From Clostridiales bacterium (GTDB lineage Bacteria; Bacillota; Clostridia; Lachnospirales; Lachnospiraceae): DNA of 64,000 nucleotides. How positions within the stretch are numbered: position 1 is the stretch's first letter; the number at the start of each line of letters is the position of its first letter. The stretch is taken from contig JAGZDD010000003.1 of the NCBI GenBank assembly GCA_018369015.1, forward strand, positions 21,376 to 85,375, read 5' to 3'. The position numbers and the translations under genes are program-made. Under the pieces are notes generated by a model that was not told the origin of the DNA, did not search any database, and worked only from the letters and a program-made list of their open reading frames with translations. This document shows positions 45,257 through 54,171 of this stretch, one piece after another.

Positions 45257-46099
45257 ATGAAACAACGCGAAAAAACAGTATCGATTCTTGACCGGCTGTC
45301 CTGGACAGTGCAGCCGCCCAAAGGGCTGATTAAGGGAAATTATTTCCGGGAGGAGGCCCGCTTTTCATCATGCTTTCCCGCAGATCCCGGACATCTGGGC
45401 GTCCTTGAGGTTGTGGAAAAAGACGGGAAGCTTTTAATGGTTCAATTTAATGAACAGTGCAGCCCCACCTATTATATGCGGCGCTTTCAAAATGCCGATA
45501 AAAGGCTGTCAGACTATGGATTTTTCCAGGCTTCCAAGGAACGGACCGCAGCAACCGGCGTTGTCCTTGCTAATGGGATTTCCAGTATTGAAAATCAAAT
45601 GGTCCGCCAAAACCGCTTAACCGGTGATTTTGACCTTGTCGCAGGGGCTTCCAACAGTATCCGGCGTTCAATGCTGCCTCTGGCAGAGAGAATTGCCGCC
45701 CGTATCAATAGCCCTTCCCGGCAGTTGTATTATGGTCTTGCAAAAGAGCTGGAACCCGGAGTTACAGGCAGATTGCAGCTTGTCATCGAAGATAAAAAGA
45801 TTATCCGCTTTTTCTATGATGAAATATTTGCAGATACTCCGGAAGAAATCAAAGACCCTGAGCTTGCCCCCTATTACAGACAGTCCAAATATTACTGTCC
45901 AGATTATGTTTCCACAAGCGGCGCCGGCTTTAACACCCTGTCGGATCTTCTGGCGCAGTCCGTGCTTTGCAGCCAGGATCTTCTTGGCCTTGTTGGGCTT
46001 CCCTACACCAAAGGGGAGAACCGTGCTTCGGACTGGGATCGTTATTTGCAGCTTGCCAGGCCGCTTCAGGAAGAAATGCGCGCGGACGGCGTCTATTAA
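45257..46099 (+). CDS. FMN-binding-domain-like protein, head of a flavin redox operon
   Basis: 280-residue soluble protein, no signal peptide. I recognise two degenerate FMN-binding-type modules: beta strands around 46-64 ending in the phrase DLVAGASNS (127-134), and strands at 171-190 ending in DYVSTSGAGFNT (216-227). In true FMN_bind domains the equivalent Dxx(S/T)GATxT motif carries flavin attached by ApbE. Here the Thr is replaced by Ser or displaced, so flavinylation is possible but uncertain. It is followed in operon by PyrK-like and DHOD-like genes, and divergently by the operon carrying apbE. The RBS is GGAGGG. The family as a whole is uncharacterised to my knowledge. Confidence 0.55.
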   Translation: MKQREKTVSILDRLSWTVQPPKGLIKGNYFREEARFSSCFPADPGHLGVLEVVEKDGKLLMVQFNEQCSPTYYMRRFQNADKRLSDYGFFQASKERTAATGVVLANGISSIENQMVRQNRLTGDFDLVAGASNSIRRSMLPLAERIAARINSPSRQLYYGLAKELEPGVTGRLQLVIEDKKIIRFFYDEIFADTPEEIKDPELAPYYRQSKYYCPDYVSTSGAGFNTLSDLLAQSVLCSQDLLGLVGLPYTKGENRASDWDRYLQLARPLQEEMRADGVY

Positions 46100-46168
46100 A
46101 AACACTCCCGCAGAGAAATGCAAAAGCCGTGACAAGCACGGCAAATAAAAGAAAGGAGGTATTGGGAA

Positions 46169-46930
46169 ATGAGTTATCTTCCCGTTATTGATACCCACAT
46201 AGTGTCTGTACAAAATTTATTCCCCATTCAGGGGCGCACACTTCAAATGATCGAAATCGCCAGCCCCGGCTTTGACAGCCAACCCGGCCAGTTTGTTATG
46301 ATTCAAAAGCAGGATGAGGGCTTTGCCTGGTCTTATCCATATATGGTGTTTGAAAATACATCCAATGGATTGAAGGTCCTCGCAAGCTCCCAGTCATCGT
46401 TATGGAATATTAAAGCCGGGGCCAGTATTGCGCTGTGGGGTGCCAATGGAAAGGCATGTGATCTTAAAGGAAATGAAATATTTGTCGCCGAAGCGTCAAC
46501 GCTTCATTTAATTCTTCCCCTGGTACACCATACCCAAATGCCATCCCTGATTTTATGGGGGAAGCCTTTAAAGCCTTTATCTTCCTGTCTGCCTGAGAAT
46601 ACGGAGTTTATGGACAACGGACAGGCTATTTTACAATATTTAAAAAATGCAGATGCCAATATATACATGGCTTTAAATTTGCCGGTCCTTGAACAAATCA
46701 TCCCTCTGTCTGAAAACGCACCGGTCCCCAGCAGCCTTCCAGAGCTTAGCCAGCGTCTTTTTATTTTCGCCAGCACCCAGATTGGCTGCGGTATAGGGGC
46801 ATGTAAAGCGTGCTACCTTCACAGCCCAAAGCTTCGCATGGGAATACCGGTATGCTGCAACGGGCCATATATACCTTATACGATGATTGATTTTGAAAAA
46901 GACAAAAAGTGCTTCCAGGTGTTTTTATAA
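46169..46930 (+). CDS. PyrK-like FAD/[2Fe-2S] electron-transfer protein
   Basis: 253 residues in PyrK/DHOD electron-transfer-subunit layout: an N-terminal flavin beta-barrel (SPGFDSQPGQFVMIQ), a nucleotide-binding domain, and a C-terminal [2Fe-2S] site with C207, C212, C215 and C229/C230 (CGIGACKAC...CCNGP). The usual RxYS flavin motif is altered to WSYPYM, and the NAD-binding part is weak. It probably passes electrons to or from the DHOD-like protein encoded 28 bp downstream. AAAGGAGG precedes the ATG. Confidence 0.8.
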   Translation: MSYLPVIDTHIVSVQNLFPIQGRTLQMIEIASPGFDSQPGQFVMIQKQDEGFAWSYPYMVFENTSNGLKVLASSQSSLWNIKAGASIALWGANGKACDLKGNEIFVAEASTLHLILPLVHHTQMPSLILWGKPLKPLSSCLPENTEFMDNGQAILQYLKNADANIYMALNLPVLEQIIPLSENAPVPSSLPELSQRLFIFASTQIGCGIGACKACYLHSPKLRMGIPVCCNGPYIPYTMIDFEKDKKCFQVFL

Positions 46931-46958
46931 CCATTGAAACCAAAAAGGAGTGAAAAAA

Positions 46959-47882
46959 ATGAATTTGAAGGTAACAATCCCTTCATCCATAGGAGATATA
47001 GAGCTTAAAAATCCTTTAATGCCCGCAGCTGCCACTTTAGGCAATCTTATCGAGCACGCAAAATATTTTGACCTGGGTGAGCTTGGCGCAATGCTCCCAA
47101 ATTCGATGTTTATTGACAGCGGCTCACCTACAACGGCCAAGAAAATATGTAAAACTAACCAGGGCTTTATCAGCGCTCTTTCAAAAAATAATATGAGTAT
47201 TTATGAATTTCAAAAGGAAGTGGTTCCCTTCCTCCCCTGGCAGACAACGCCTTTGATTATTGATATGAAAGCAGCGGATAAGCTCCAAATGGCACAGTTG
47301 GCCGCTGCCATTAATGACATGGAAGAAATACGGGGAATTGAAATAAATCTCAACTGCCCTTATGGCCCCGGAACGCCCTACTGGAAGAACCAGGAAACGC
47401 TCACAGAGCTGGTCGCCCGTGTTCGGGAAGCCGCCCCGTCCAAATGGCTCATCGCCAAAGTTCCCGGCGGCGATATTCCTGTGGAAGAAATCTGTGCAGC
47501 CTGTGAGCGCGGCGGCGCAGACGCCATTACAAGCTACAGCAGCCTTAATGGCTCTGAAATTAATATTTACACCCGTACCTACCGCTGCGGCGGCGGAGGC
47601 TCCGGCGGATTTTCCGGGCCTGCATTTAAGCCGGTTGGACTGCTCATGTGCCGCCGGGCTGTTTCTGCGGTTTCTATTCCCGTTATCGGAATTGGCGGAA
47701 TCAGCCGGGCAGAGGATGTCATTGAATATATTATGGCCGGCGCATATGCTGTCCAGGTCGGCTCTGCCAATCTTTCCCGCCCGGATTTTATGCCCCGGCT
47801 CATCCGGGAGCTTGCCCGGTTAATGGAAGCTATGGGCATAGAAAGCCTGGAAGAAATACGGGGCTGCGCCAGAATAGAATAA
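46959..47882 (+). CDS. Dihydroorotate-dehydrogenase-like FMN oxidoreductase
   Basis: 307 residues from the ATG at 46959 (AAGGAG 8 nt upstream; a GTG 9 nt earlier is less likely). PyrD class 1B-like TIM barrel: NPLMPAAATLGN at the start, the substrate loop INLNCPYGPGTPYW, IAKVPGGD, and GGGGSGGFSGPAFKPVGL, VGSANLSR for FMN phosphate. The active-site loop differs from true PyrD, and no other pyrimidine gene is near, so a different substrate is likely. Last gene before a strong terminator. Confidence 0.8.
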   Translation: MNLKVTIPSSIGDIELKNPLMPAAATLGNLIEHAKYFDLGELGAMLPNSMFIDSGSPTTAKKICKTNQGFISALSKNNMSIYEFQKEVVPFLPWQTTPLIIDMKAADKLQMAQLAAAINDMEEIRGIEINLNCPYGPGTPYWKNQETLTELVARVREAAPSKWLIAKVPGGDIPVEEICAACERGGADAITSYSSLNGSEINIYTRTYRCGGGGSGGFSGPAFKPVGLLMCRRAVSAVSIPVIGIGGISRAEDVIEYIMAGAYAVQVGSANLSRPDFMPRLIRELARLMEAMGIESLEEIRGCARIE

Positions 47883-47927
47883 AATAGAATAGAATCGTGA
47901 TACAGGAGCGGGAAACGCTTACTTTCG

Positions 47928-47964
47928 GAAGGCAGGGAAAACGATATTCCTTGCCTTCTTTTTA
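47928..47964 (+). terminator. Terminator of the flavin redox operon
   Basis: 12-bp stem GAAGGCAGGGAA/TTCCTTGCCTTC (47928-47939/47947-47958) followed by TTTTTAA. Confidence 0.85.
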
Positions 47965-47986
47965 ATCTACCCCAACTTACTTCGCC

Positions 47987-48685
47987 TTATATTACTTTTT
48001 TCTGTACATTTTCCGGCAAATACTTCGCTAGTTCCTCTACCAGCTCATATACCTTCGTTCCTGGTGCAATCTCTGTCGGTGTCTTACCTCGTCCATCCTT
48101 AATAATTCTTTTCGCATAGCGAACAGCCAGCTTTGGATTCCCTTTTTCCATAAGGATCTCAAAAATATTTTTCATATTTTTCTGATACCTTCCTAATCCT
48201 AACGCTTTAAATTTTTCATTCAAAAAGGAAATATACTCGGTCCGATGATTGTTCGCAGTATAATAAGCGAAATGAAGCAAGAACCAAAATTCAATACATT
48301 CGTTGCTCCATGCCGCATGATACTGCAGCTCTGGATTTTCTTTGTTTAATTGCTGTGCCCGGAAAACTACACCGTTAAAATCACTGGCAGGAAAACTATC
48401 CTTATCGTAAACACACCATATCTGCCCCTTTAGAATATTATTCTGCGCCACATATTTTTCTGCCATTCTAATAACCCGCATGGTTTCCGCCGCACAAGGT
48501 TCAATCTCAATAAGAACCATATCCCGGTATATTGGATTTTCTTCAATCACACGCTTAAATCCAGCAAAATACTGCGGTTCTGTCTGCTCTCCTTCACAAA
48601 AAATGTAGTATCGGTATTTTTTCGTTTCCAAATATTCCTGGAGGCGTTGCTTTTTCCAATCCTCCATTCCGGCTTTTTTAGGCAT
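47987..48685 (-). CDS. rloB: RloB-like protein (probable anti-phage effector, TOPRIM-related)
   Basis: 232 residues from the ATG at 48685 with GGGGG 7 nt upstream; a TTG 6 nt earlier is possible. RloB family hallmarks: YIFCEGEQTEPQYFAGF at the N-terminus, VYDKDSF acidic pair in the middle and NECIEFWFLLHF. The acidic residues suggest a TOPRIM-like nuclease metal site. Its start overlaps the AAA ATPase stop by 8 bp, the standard RloA-RloB arrangement. In other bacteria such pairs lie in restriction-modification islands. Function in defence is inferred from family knowledge. Confidence 0.82.
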   Translation of the reverse strand: MPKKAGMEDWKKQRLQEYLETKKYRYYIFCEGEQTEPQYFAGFKRVIEENPIYRDMVLIEIEPCAAETMRVIRMAEKYVAQNNILKGQIWCVYDKDSFPASDFNGVVFRAQQLNKENPELQYHAAWSNECIEFWFLLHFAYYTANNHRTEYISFLNEKFKALGLGRYQKNMKNIFEILMEKGNPKLAVRYAKRIIKDGRGKTPTEIAPGTKVYELVEELAKYLPENVQKKVI

Positions 48686-49904
48686 TGACAAGCCCCCAAT
48701 CTATAATTTTTCTGAGATATGGGTCCGCACCATACCTTCCCTCCAAATACTGTTTGTCAAACTTGGCGTCCTTGCGAACCGATACTCCCTTCTCAGTTTT
48801 AAATTCTACCAAAGAATATAATTTAGAGTTTTGAGCATTTCCTTTTGCAACAAACCATATTTCATCCCGACGAAACAACTCACTGTTCATGGTAGATAAA
48901 TCATGCGATGTGAAAATTAACTGTCCGCCTTTTCTATTGATGTTCAGATTTGTAAACCTTTCAATAATATTTTTAAGCAATATAGGATGAATTTTCGCAT
49001 CGAGTTCATCAATAACCAATGTTGTTCCATACACCAGACTTTTCGCAATAAACGGCAGTAAACCAAATAGTTTTTTTGTTCCGCTGGATTCTTCAGATAA
49101 AGTGATTTCCGCACTATATCCGTTCACAATATGCTTTGTATATACTTCAATCCGGTCATTATCCTTATCTTCAATTCGGAAATCTTCGATATCTAAATCC
49201 ATCTCCCGAATCATATCTAAAACTAAGTCTTTTATTTTCTCCGAATTTGCTACTGCTGTTTTCAGCTCTTGATACGGATTACCATAATTTAAGAAGTCAA
49301 TAGAATCCTCAAACCAATTTAAAACATCATTCACAATCGCATTTTTCTTATAGGTAATTCCCAAATAAGATAAAAGCGGTAATGTTGCAGATAATTCATC
49401 ACTTATTTTGAATTTTCCAAAATCACCCTTTAGATTGACTTCTTTACTGTTTCTCATAAATAATGCCGAACGGCGTCCTGTTTCCATTTTAATTCGATCC
49501 AGACTTTCATAAATTACAACATCTTGCTTGATCTGTAGAACATATCTGTATTCGGCAATCCCTGTTCTAAAAAACACCTCAAATTCTGTGGGTTCATTTC
49601 TACTATCTTCCGAAAAAGCAAAAGGCTCTACCGGAATCTTCCGTACTTTATAACCACAATCATTTTTATCACAGGTTGCACATAAGGGTCTTAATACCTT
49701 TGAAGCCAAAATATGCAAAGCCTCCAGTACATTGGATTTACCTCCGCCATTTGGGCCATAAATAACAGAAATAGGCAAAAACAGTTCTCCATCGACATCT
49801 TTGATGACGCTATCTTCATGCTCTGAAATAGCCGCCGCCTGCATATCAAATGTTATTTCATCCCGTATGCTCTTATAATTCTTCACTGTAAATTGACATA
49901 ACAT
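48678..49904 (-). CDS. AAA-type ATPase of an RloA/OLD-like two-gene system
   Basis: 408 residues, AAA_15/AAA_21 (SMC/ABC-like) fold. N-terminal KNYKSIRDEITFDMQ, Walker A 50-57 (GPNGGGKS), ABC-signature region EESSGTKKLFGLL, Walker B LVIDELDAKIHP, and LIFTSHDLSTM H-loop. Same architecture as the ATPases of PARIS, Old and Rlo systems, which detect phage and trigger an associated TOPRIM-type effector. GGAGG before the ATG. Followed by rloB with an 8-bp overlap. Codon use looks more A/T-rich than the flanking metabolic genes, fitting horizontal gain. Confidence 0.85.
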   Translation of the reverse strand: MLCQFTVKNYKSIRDEITFDMQAAAISEHEDSVIKDVDGELFLPISVIYGPNGGGKSNVLEALHILASKVLRPLCATCDKNDCGYKVRKIPVEPFAFSEDSRNEPTEFEVFFRTGIAEYRYVLQIKQDVVIYESLDRIKMETGRRSALFMRNSKEVNLKGDFGKFKISDELSATLPLLSYLGITYKKNAIVNDVLNWFEDSIDFLNYGNPYQELKTAVANSEKIKDLVLDMIREMDLDIEDFRIEDKDNDRIEVYTKHIVNGYSAEITLSEESSGTKKLFGLLPFIAKSLVYGTTLVIDELDAKIHPILLKNIIERFTNLNINRKGGQLIFTSHDLSTMNSELFRRDEIWFVAKGNAQNSKLYSLVEFKTEKGVSVRKDAKFDKQYLEGRYGADPYLRKIIDWGLVNA

Positions 49905-50178
49905 ATTTTACACCTCCATTCTATAGTTTTATTATATCTAATTTTCCTTTTTTGTAAACAATATTTGAGATTTTCTCTCATATTTATCGTTATAATTTCA
50001 AAATCGGATAATGGAAGAATTTCTTCCCCTATCCGATTACCACGATACCCCACTCATCTTACGGCATTTCCGGTCTTCTCTTCGTGCAAAAAAAGGGGCG
50101 CATATCACAAACAGCTCCCCCTTTCTTTTTATGTACCAGCCCCAATAGCTGAACGCGTTCCTTTTCCTATTCATTTCA
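49905..50178. other. Intergenic region with a 9-bp stem hairpin
   Basis: 274 bp between the AAA ATPase start and the small gene at 50179. The only structure found is a hairpin AATCGGATA/TATCCGATT (50002-50010/50030-50038) with an inner GGAAG/CTTCC stem. No T-run follows on either strand, so it may be an operator or attenuator. Confidence 0.4.
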
Positions 50179-50457
50179 TCAATGGTGATACCCTTTCATC
50201 CGGCGCTCATAGCTTTCCACCAAAGTTTTAAACGTCTCAATCTCCTTTTCCGACGGCGGCTGCTTTATAGGCCCGGCAATCCACGGCACAACGCTTTTTC
50301 CACCGGAAGCCTGAAAATTTTCAAGACTATCCACATAGCTTTTTAAGTTATTCACAGCTTCACGGGCAAGATCTTTATAGTTGTTTTCCAGATTTATTTT
50401 AAGCTCATTTTCCAAAGCTTCAAAGCATTTGGCATAAATACTTTTTCTTTTAAACAT
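50179..50457 (-). CDS. Small hypothetical protein
   Basis: 92 residues from the ATG at 50457 (GGGGTG upstream); longer starts (50478, 50484) lack an RBS. Mainly helical with charged residues (LENELKINLENNYKDLAREAVNNL), then a conserved-looking SVVPWIAGPIKQPPSEKEI loop and a helix ending KGYHH. No family recognised. It follows the CocE-like gene by 30 bp in the same direction, so it is probably in the same operon. Confidence 0.6.
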   Translation of the reverse strand: MFKRKSIYAKCFEALENELKINLENNYKDLAREAVNNLKSYVDSLENFQASGGKSVVPWIAGPIKQPPSEKEIETFKTLVESYERRMKGYHH

Positions 50458-50487
50458 GTCGTCACCCCAAAATCCCATTCTCAAAGC

Positions 50488-52374
50488 TCAAACAGGCGGC
50501 TTCCTGCTGTCTGAATGATAGCTGTAAAATTCAATGAAGCTTTCGCTTCCTGTCCATATCGTATTGTGGGCCGTATAGCTTTCTGTCTGATAAGACCACA
50601 ATTCTTTTGTATTTGCAAAGGGCAGATAGGCAGGATAATTAGAGGACGCAATATCCAGCCTCAGCCGCCACCCCGCCTTTATATGCCAGGCACTTGGCCA
50701 CAAACGGATATGAATCCATGTAGCTTCTTTATGTCTAAAAAACTCCCTATGTTCCGCAAAAGGAAACTCCCCGCCATTAAACCGGGATATATTTGCATTT
50801 TTTAGTTTAACGCCTTTGCTCATAAGCGCCGCGCCTTCCCGGACGTTCCATGTCTCATCGTCCGTAACCACATCCAGCCGGGCAATAAATACGGTTTCCT
50901 CCCGGTCAGAAGCAGCCTCAAGGAAAACGTCCACGTACCCGGTCATCTCGAAAGCTTCCGAAAAGGGTTCGCTGATAAAATTTAAAATCCCTTTCCTCCG
51001 GAAGGGCTTGGCCTGCTTCATCATCCCTCCGGGCATAAAGTTAATAAAATACTCCCCTCCCCAAAAAGAGGCAGGCTTCTTTGGGTCGTACTCATAGGAA
51101 ATGGCTTTAGGCTTTGGAATATCCGGCACAAGGCAATTTTCATCCAGATACAGGCGGCGGCTTTTCATTCCGCTGTATGGCTTTATCCCGTCGGGCATTT
51201 TTATATAATTCAATGTATCGGCACATTTCCATGTATCACTTCCCATCACATAATAACGGATTTTTCCGGGAACGCTAAGGGCCGGCTTTCGTCCAAACTG
51301 CAAATGGTTCAGCCAATCCAGAAAACCAAGAGAGCCGTCGACGCCAAGAATTTCGCCGTGAGGCATGGGAAATTCGCAGCCTTCCTGGATCACACAGTCG
51401 TGAACCCACGGGCCGACAATCATCGCACAATCCTTGCGGATATTTTTAGGGATTTTATCCCACATCCTCAAAAGCCCGGGGCAAAAGGGATCATACCAGC
51501 CGTCCACAAGAAGAATGGGGATATGAATTTTCTCAGGAAGCGAACACATACGCCCCCAATGGCTTTTTTCCCAAAAAGGCGATGTACGATCAGGATTTGT
51601 GACCATGCCCTCATGCCACGGATAGCTTTTACCCATGACCGTATCAATAGCTTTTACAAAAGGACGGATTTGTAAAGCTTGCGTGTACTTCTCTACAAAC
51701 TGGCGGTCATCCATAAAATCATATTCAGTGTTAATGATCCAGGGCGTTATCATATCCAGGTGCCATACGCCATTTTCATAAAGCGCCCGGCGAAAATCCG
51801 GCGTAAATACCCGAAGGACAGCGCCCCGGACATCATCCATAATATCCTCTAACATCGTCATATGGACAAATGCCGTATAGCTGCTGCCTGCCAGGTACAA
51901 ATCGCCATTATAGAAGGGCTGCTCCTGAATCCAGCGGACGGTGTCAATACCGTCAAAGCGTTCATTATCCCAGGCCTCAAAATCGCCCTCGCTGCCCCCC
52001 TTGCCCCGCACCTCCTGGTAGACAACGCCATAGCCATAGAGATTGTAAAAACGGTAAAGGCTGCTGTGGGCCAACGCAATATAAGGATTTCTGATAAGAA
52101 TGACCGGATATGCCATTGCTTTGCCGTATGCCCCTTCGCTATATGCTTCTTCGCCGTGCGCGTCTTTGCCATTTCTTGCTTCGCCGCCCTGTTCCGCAGC
52201 CCTTGCTTTCGGCAGCATTACTGTCGTGTTCAGGCAGATTCCGTCGCGCATGGGTACCATCACAGAAAATTCCTCCCCCGGTTCACAGGTGGGAACGCCA
52301 AATCTCTCGCGGATTTCCTCCTGTTCAAATTGCGCCATAATATCCTGGCTAAGCTTCTTAAAATCTTTCTTCAT
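50488..52374 (-). CDS. CocE/NonD-type (S15) hydrolase
   Basis: 628 residues; alpha/beta-hydrolase S15 domain followed by a jelly-roll C-terminal domain (DUF1968/PepX_C). Ser165 in AGSSYTAF is the likely nucleophile, D in LVDGWYDPF and H in GPWVHD the partners. RNPYIAL and YQEVRGKGGSEG are typical. A low-complexity insert rich in Ala/Gly/Glu (about 58-86) is unusual. Members cleave acyl-proline peptides, cocaine-like esters or glutaryl esters; here the substrate is unknown. AATCATGGAGG-type RBS (GGAGG) before the ATG. Near GlcD/Etf genes, so a role in ester catabolism is plausible. Confidence 0.9.
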   Translation of the reverse strand: MKKDFKKLSQDIMAQFEQEEIRERFGVPTCEPGEEFSVMVPMRDGICLNTTVMLPKARAAEQGGEARNGKDAHGEEAYSEGAYGKAMAYPVILIRNPYIALAHSSLYRFYNLYGYGVVYQEVRGKGGSEGDFEAWDNERFDGIDTVRWIQEQPFYNGDLYLAGSSYTAFVHMTMLEDIMDDVRGAVLRVFTPDFRRALYENGVWHLDMITPWIINTEYDFMDDRQFVEKYTQALQIRPFVKAIDTVMGKSYPWHEGMVTNPDRTSPFWEKSHWGRMCSLPEKIHIPILLVDGWYDPFCPGLLRMWDKIPKNIRKDCAMIVGPWVHDCVIQEGCEFPMPHGEILGVDGSLGFLDWLNHLQFGRKPALSVPGKIRYYVMGSDTWKCADTLNYIKMPDGIKPYSGMKSRRLYLDENCLVPDIPKPKAISYEYDPKKPASFWGGEYFINFMPGGMMKQAKPFRRKGILNFISEPFSEAFEMTGYVDVFLEAASDREETVFIARLDVVTDDETWNVREGAALMSKGVKLKNANISRFNGGEFPFAEHREFFRHKEATWIHIRLWPSAWHIKAGWRLRLDIASSNYPAYLPFANTKELWSYQTESYTAHNTIWTGSESFIEFYSYHSDSRKPPV

Positions 52375-52388
52375 AAATCCTCCATGAT

Positions 52389-52462
52389 TCCTTGCCCGTC
52401 CGATGTCTGCGAGCCATTGCGTGCAGGCACGCCCTGCCTCACAGCCGCCGTCCGGGGCTTTC
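52389..52462. repeat. Module of the dispersed GC-rich repeat (reverse copy)
   Basis: The reverse complement closely resembles 23627-23690, sharing TGTGAGGCAG...CGTGCCTGCAC, CAATGGC and CGCAGACA, and part of it recurs at 63581-63607. Lies between the CocE-like gene and the coiled-coil gene. Confidence 0.7.
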
Positions 52463-52696
52463 CTAGTATATCACATGCTCTCTGAGGCGCTCCTTGCACT
52501 GTTCAAGCAGTATCCGGCACTGCACGATCATTTCCTGAAAGCTTTGGTCGCTTTGCAGAGCTTCATTAATCCCGGCACAATAGGACAGCTCGCTCTCGAT
52601 ACTGTTCAGCCGTTCCTCAAGCTCCCCAAGCTGACGATTATGTAAGTCCTGCGCTTCGTCTGACTTTATATTTCCGTCCTTTTCTAAATAAGCCAC
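52463..52696 (-). CDS. Small coiled-coil hypothetical protein
   Basis: 77 residues starting GTG, chosen because AAAGGAGGG lies 7 nt upstream. Strongly helical and charged (HNRQLGELEERLNSIESELSYC), heptad-like, two cysteines in the second half. No family recognised. Lies between the GlcD gene and the CocE-like gene in the same direction; possibly a small partner of one of them. Confidence 0.6.
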   Translation of the reverse strand: MAYLEKDGNIKSDEAQDLHNRQLGELEERLNSIESELSYCAGINEALQSDQSFQEMIVQCRILLEQCKERLREHVIY

Positions 52697-52718
52697 CGCC
52701 TGCCCTCCTTTCCTCTGT

Positions 52719-52761
52719 CTGCCGTGCTTTTCACGGCATCACGTTATCCCCTTGTGGGGTT
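52719..52761. repeat. GCCGTGC...CCCCTTGYGGGG repeat overlapping the GlcD stop
   Basis: Two short palindromes, GCCGTGC-TTTT-CACGGC and CCCC-TTGT-GGGG, matching copies at 59425-59466 and 61905-61930. The element supplies the last codons of the GlcD gene (PTRG and stop). Confidence 0.6.
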
Positions 52762-54168
52762 AAAATCCACAACCTTTCCGGGATTTAAAATATTTTTCTC
52801 ATCGAAAGCATATTTTACTGCTTTAAACAAGCCATAGGTCACTTCCCCGACGCTTTCGCGCAGCGCCTTAATTTTGGTGTGGCCGATTCCATGCTCACCG
52901 GAAACCTGGCCGCCAAATTCCTTAGATTTATTATACAGGTCATGGAGCACATTGTTAAGCCCCTCTTCCCAATCTTTCTGCTCCAAATTATCCCGGCAAA
53001 TCTGCACATGGATATTTCCGTCGCCGGCATGTCCAAGGGTTGTAATACGAATACCATAGCGGGCGCTGACAAGCTTGGCGTATTTCACAAATTCCGCGAT
53101 CCGGCTTCTTGGAACAACAACATCGCACTCCTCGCTCTGGGTTGTGGAGCATTTAATCGCCTCAAGGCAGGCGCCGCGGACGTTCCATACAGCCGCCTTG
53201 CGCTCGTCTGTATTGCACAAAAAGACGTCCATAGCCCCGGCGTCAAGGCAAATGCCGGCAGCCTCGTCACAGTCCGACTCAACCTCGCTCCGGGAATTGC
53301 CGTCAAACATAAGAATCAGGTAGGAGTCGGACGTTTTGTCCGGAAATGATTTCCCAAGGTAGGTTTCTGCCGCGCCGATAACATCTCTTTGGATAAATTC
53401 CACAGCCGTAGGATTCAAATGGGAGGTCAGTATTTTAGGAACGGTTTCAATACATGCCTCGAGTGTGGGAAAGGGTACGACAAGGCTGTATGAATATTTC
53501 GGCAGCGGCAAAAGCTTTAGCGTAAATTTTGTCGCCACGCAAAGCGTTCCCTCAGAGCCAATAATCAGATCCTTCAAATCATAGCCGGATGTATTTTTTA
53601 CCACATTGCTGCTGAACTTCACCGGGTCGCCATTAGGCAATATGCCTTCAATGGCCCGCACATAATCTCTGGTCGTTCCATAGCGGACGGCCCTCATCCC
53701 TCCGGCGTTGCAAAGGACATTGCCGCCGATGCTCGCCGTCTTTTCGCCCGGATCGGGCGGATATAAAAAGCCCTTTTCCACCGCCGCAGCGGCCAGCTCC
53801 ATTAAAAGGACGCCAGGCTCACAGACAACAACCATATTATCCAAATCCCACTCTAAAATCCGGTTCATTTTTGCCAGAGAAAGGATAATGCCGCCGTACT
53901 TTGCCACCGCGCCGCCGGACAGCCCCGTGCCTGCGCCCCTTGGTGTCACAGGAATATTTTGATTCCAGCAGTACTTCATAATTTTAGATATTTCTTCCCC
54001 GCTTAATACCTCTAAAACAGCTTCAGGTACATAGGTTCCAAGCTCCGGCATTTCATCATGGGTATATTCCTCTCGGATGGCATCCCCGGCATATACACGG
54101 TCTTTGCCGACGACAGCTTCAAAATATATCATATCGTCTTTGTCTACTTTTTTATATGGAAATGACAT
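52744..54168 (-). CDS. FAD-binding oxidase, GlcD/LctD (D-2-hydroxyacid dehydrogenase) type
   Basis: 474 residues: FAD_binding_4 domain (about 45-215, PVTPRGAGTGLSGGAVA and IIGSEGTLCV) and FAD-oxidase C domain (about 220-470; TTLGHAGDGNIHVQI, GQVSGEHGIGHTK with metal/substrate His). Gene order etfB-etfA-glcD matches the lctBCD lactate dehydrogenase of acetogens, which couples lactate oxidation to NAD+ by electron confurcation. Lactate, glycolate or another 2-hydroxyacid is a plausible substrate. Starts 3 bp after the etfA stop. Confidence 0.93.
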   Translation of the reverse strand: MSFPYKKVDKDDMIYFEAVVGKDRVYAGDAIREEYTHDEMPELGTYVPEAVLEVLSGEEISKIMKYCWNQNIPVTPRGAGTGLSGGAVAKYGGIILSLAKMNRILEWDLDNMVVVCEPGVLLMELAAAAVEKGFLYPPDPGEKTASIGGNVLCNAGGMRAVRYGTTRDYVRAIEGILPNGDPVKFSSNVVKNTSGYDLKDLIIGSEGTLCVATKFTLKLLPLPKYSYSLVVPFPTLEACIETVPKILTSHLNPTAVEFIQRDVIGAAETYLGKSFPDKTSDSYLILMFDGNSRSEVESDCDEAAGICLDAGAMDVFLCNTDERKAAVWNVRGACLEAIKCSTTQSEECDVVVPRSRIAEFVKYAKLVSARYGIRITTLGHAGDGNIHVQICRDNLEQKDWEEGLNNVLHDLYNKSKEFGGQVSGEHGIGHTKIKALRESVGEVTYGLFKAVKYAFDEKNILNPGKVVDFNPTRG

Positions 54169-54171
54169 AAA

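Noticed and set aside
46959..47882. Housekeeping pyrD of pyrimidine synthesis
   Set aside because: It lacks other pyr genes, its substrate loop departs from PyrD, and it is in operon with an FMN-binding-like protein; a DHOD-like call without symbol is safer.
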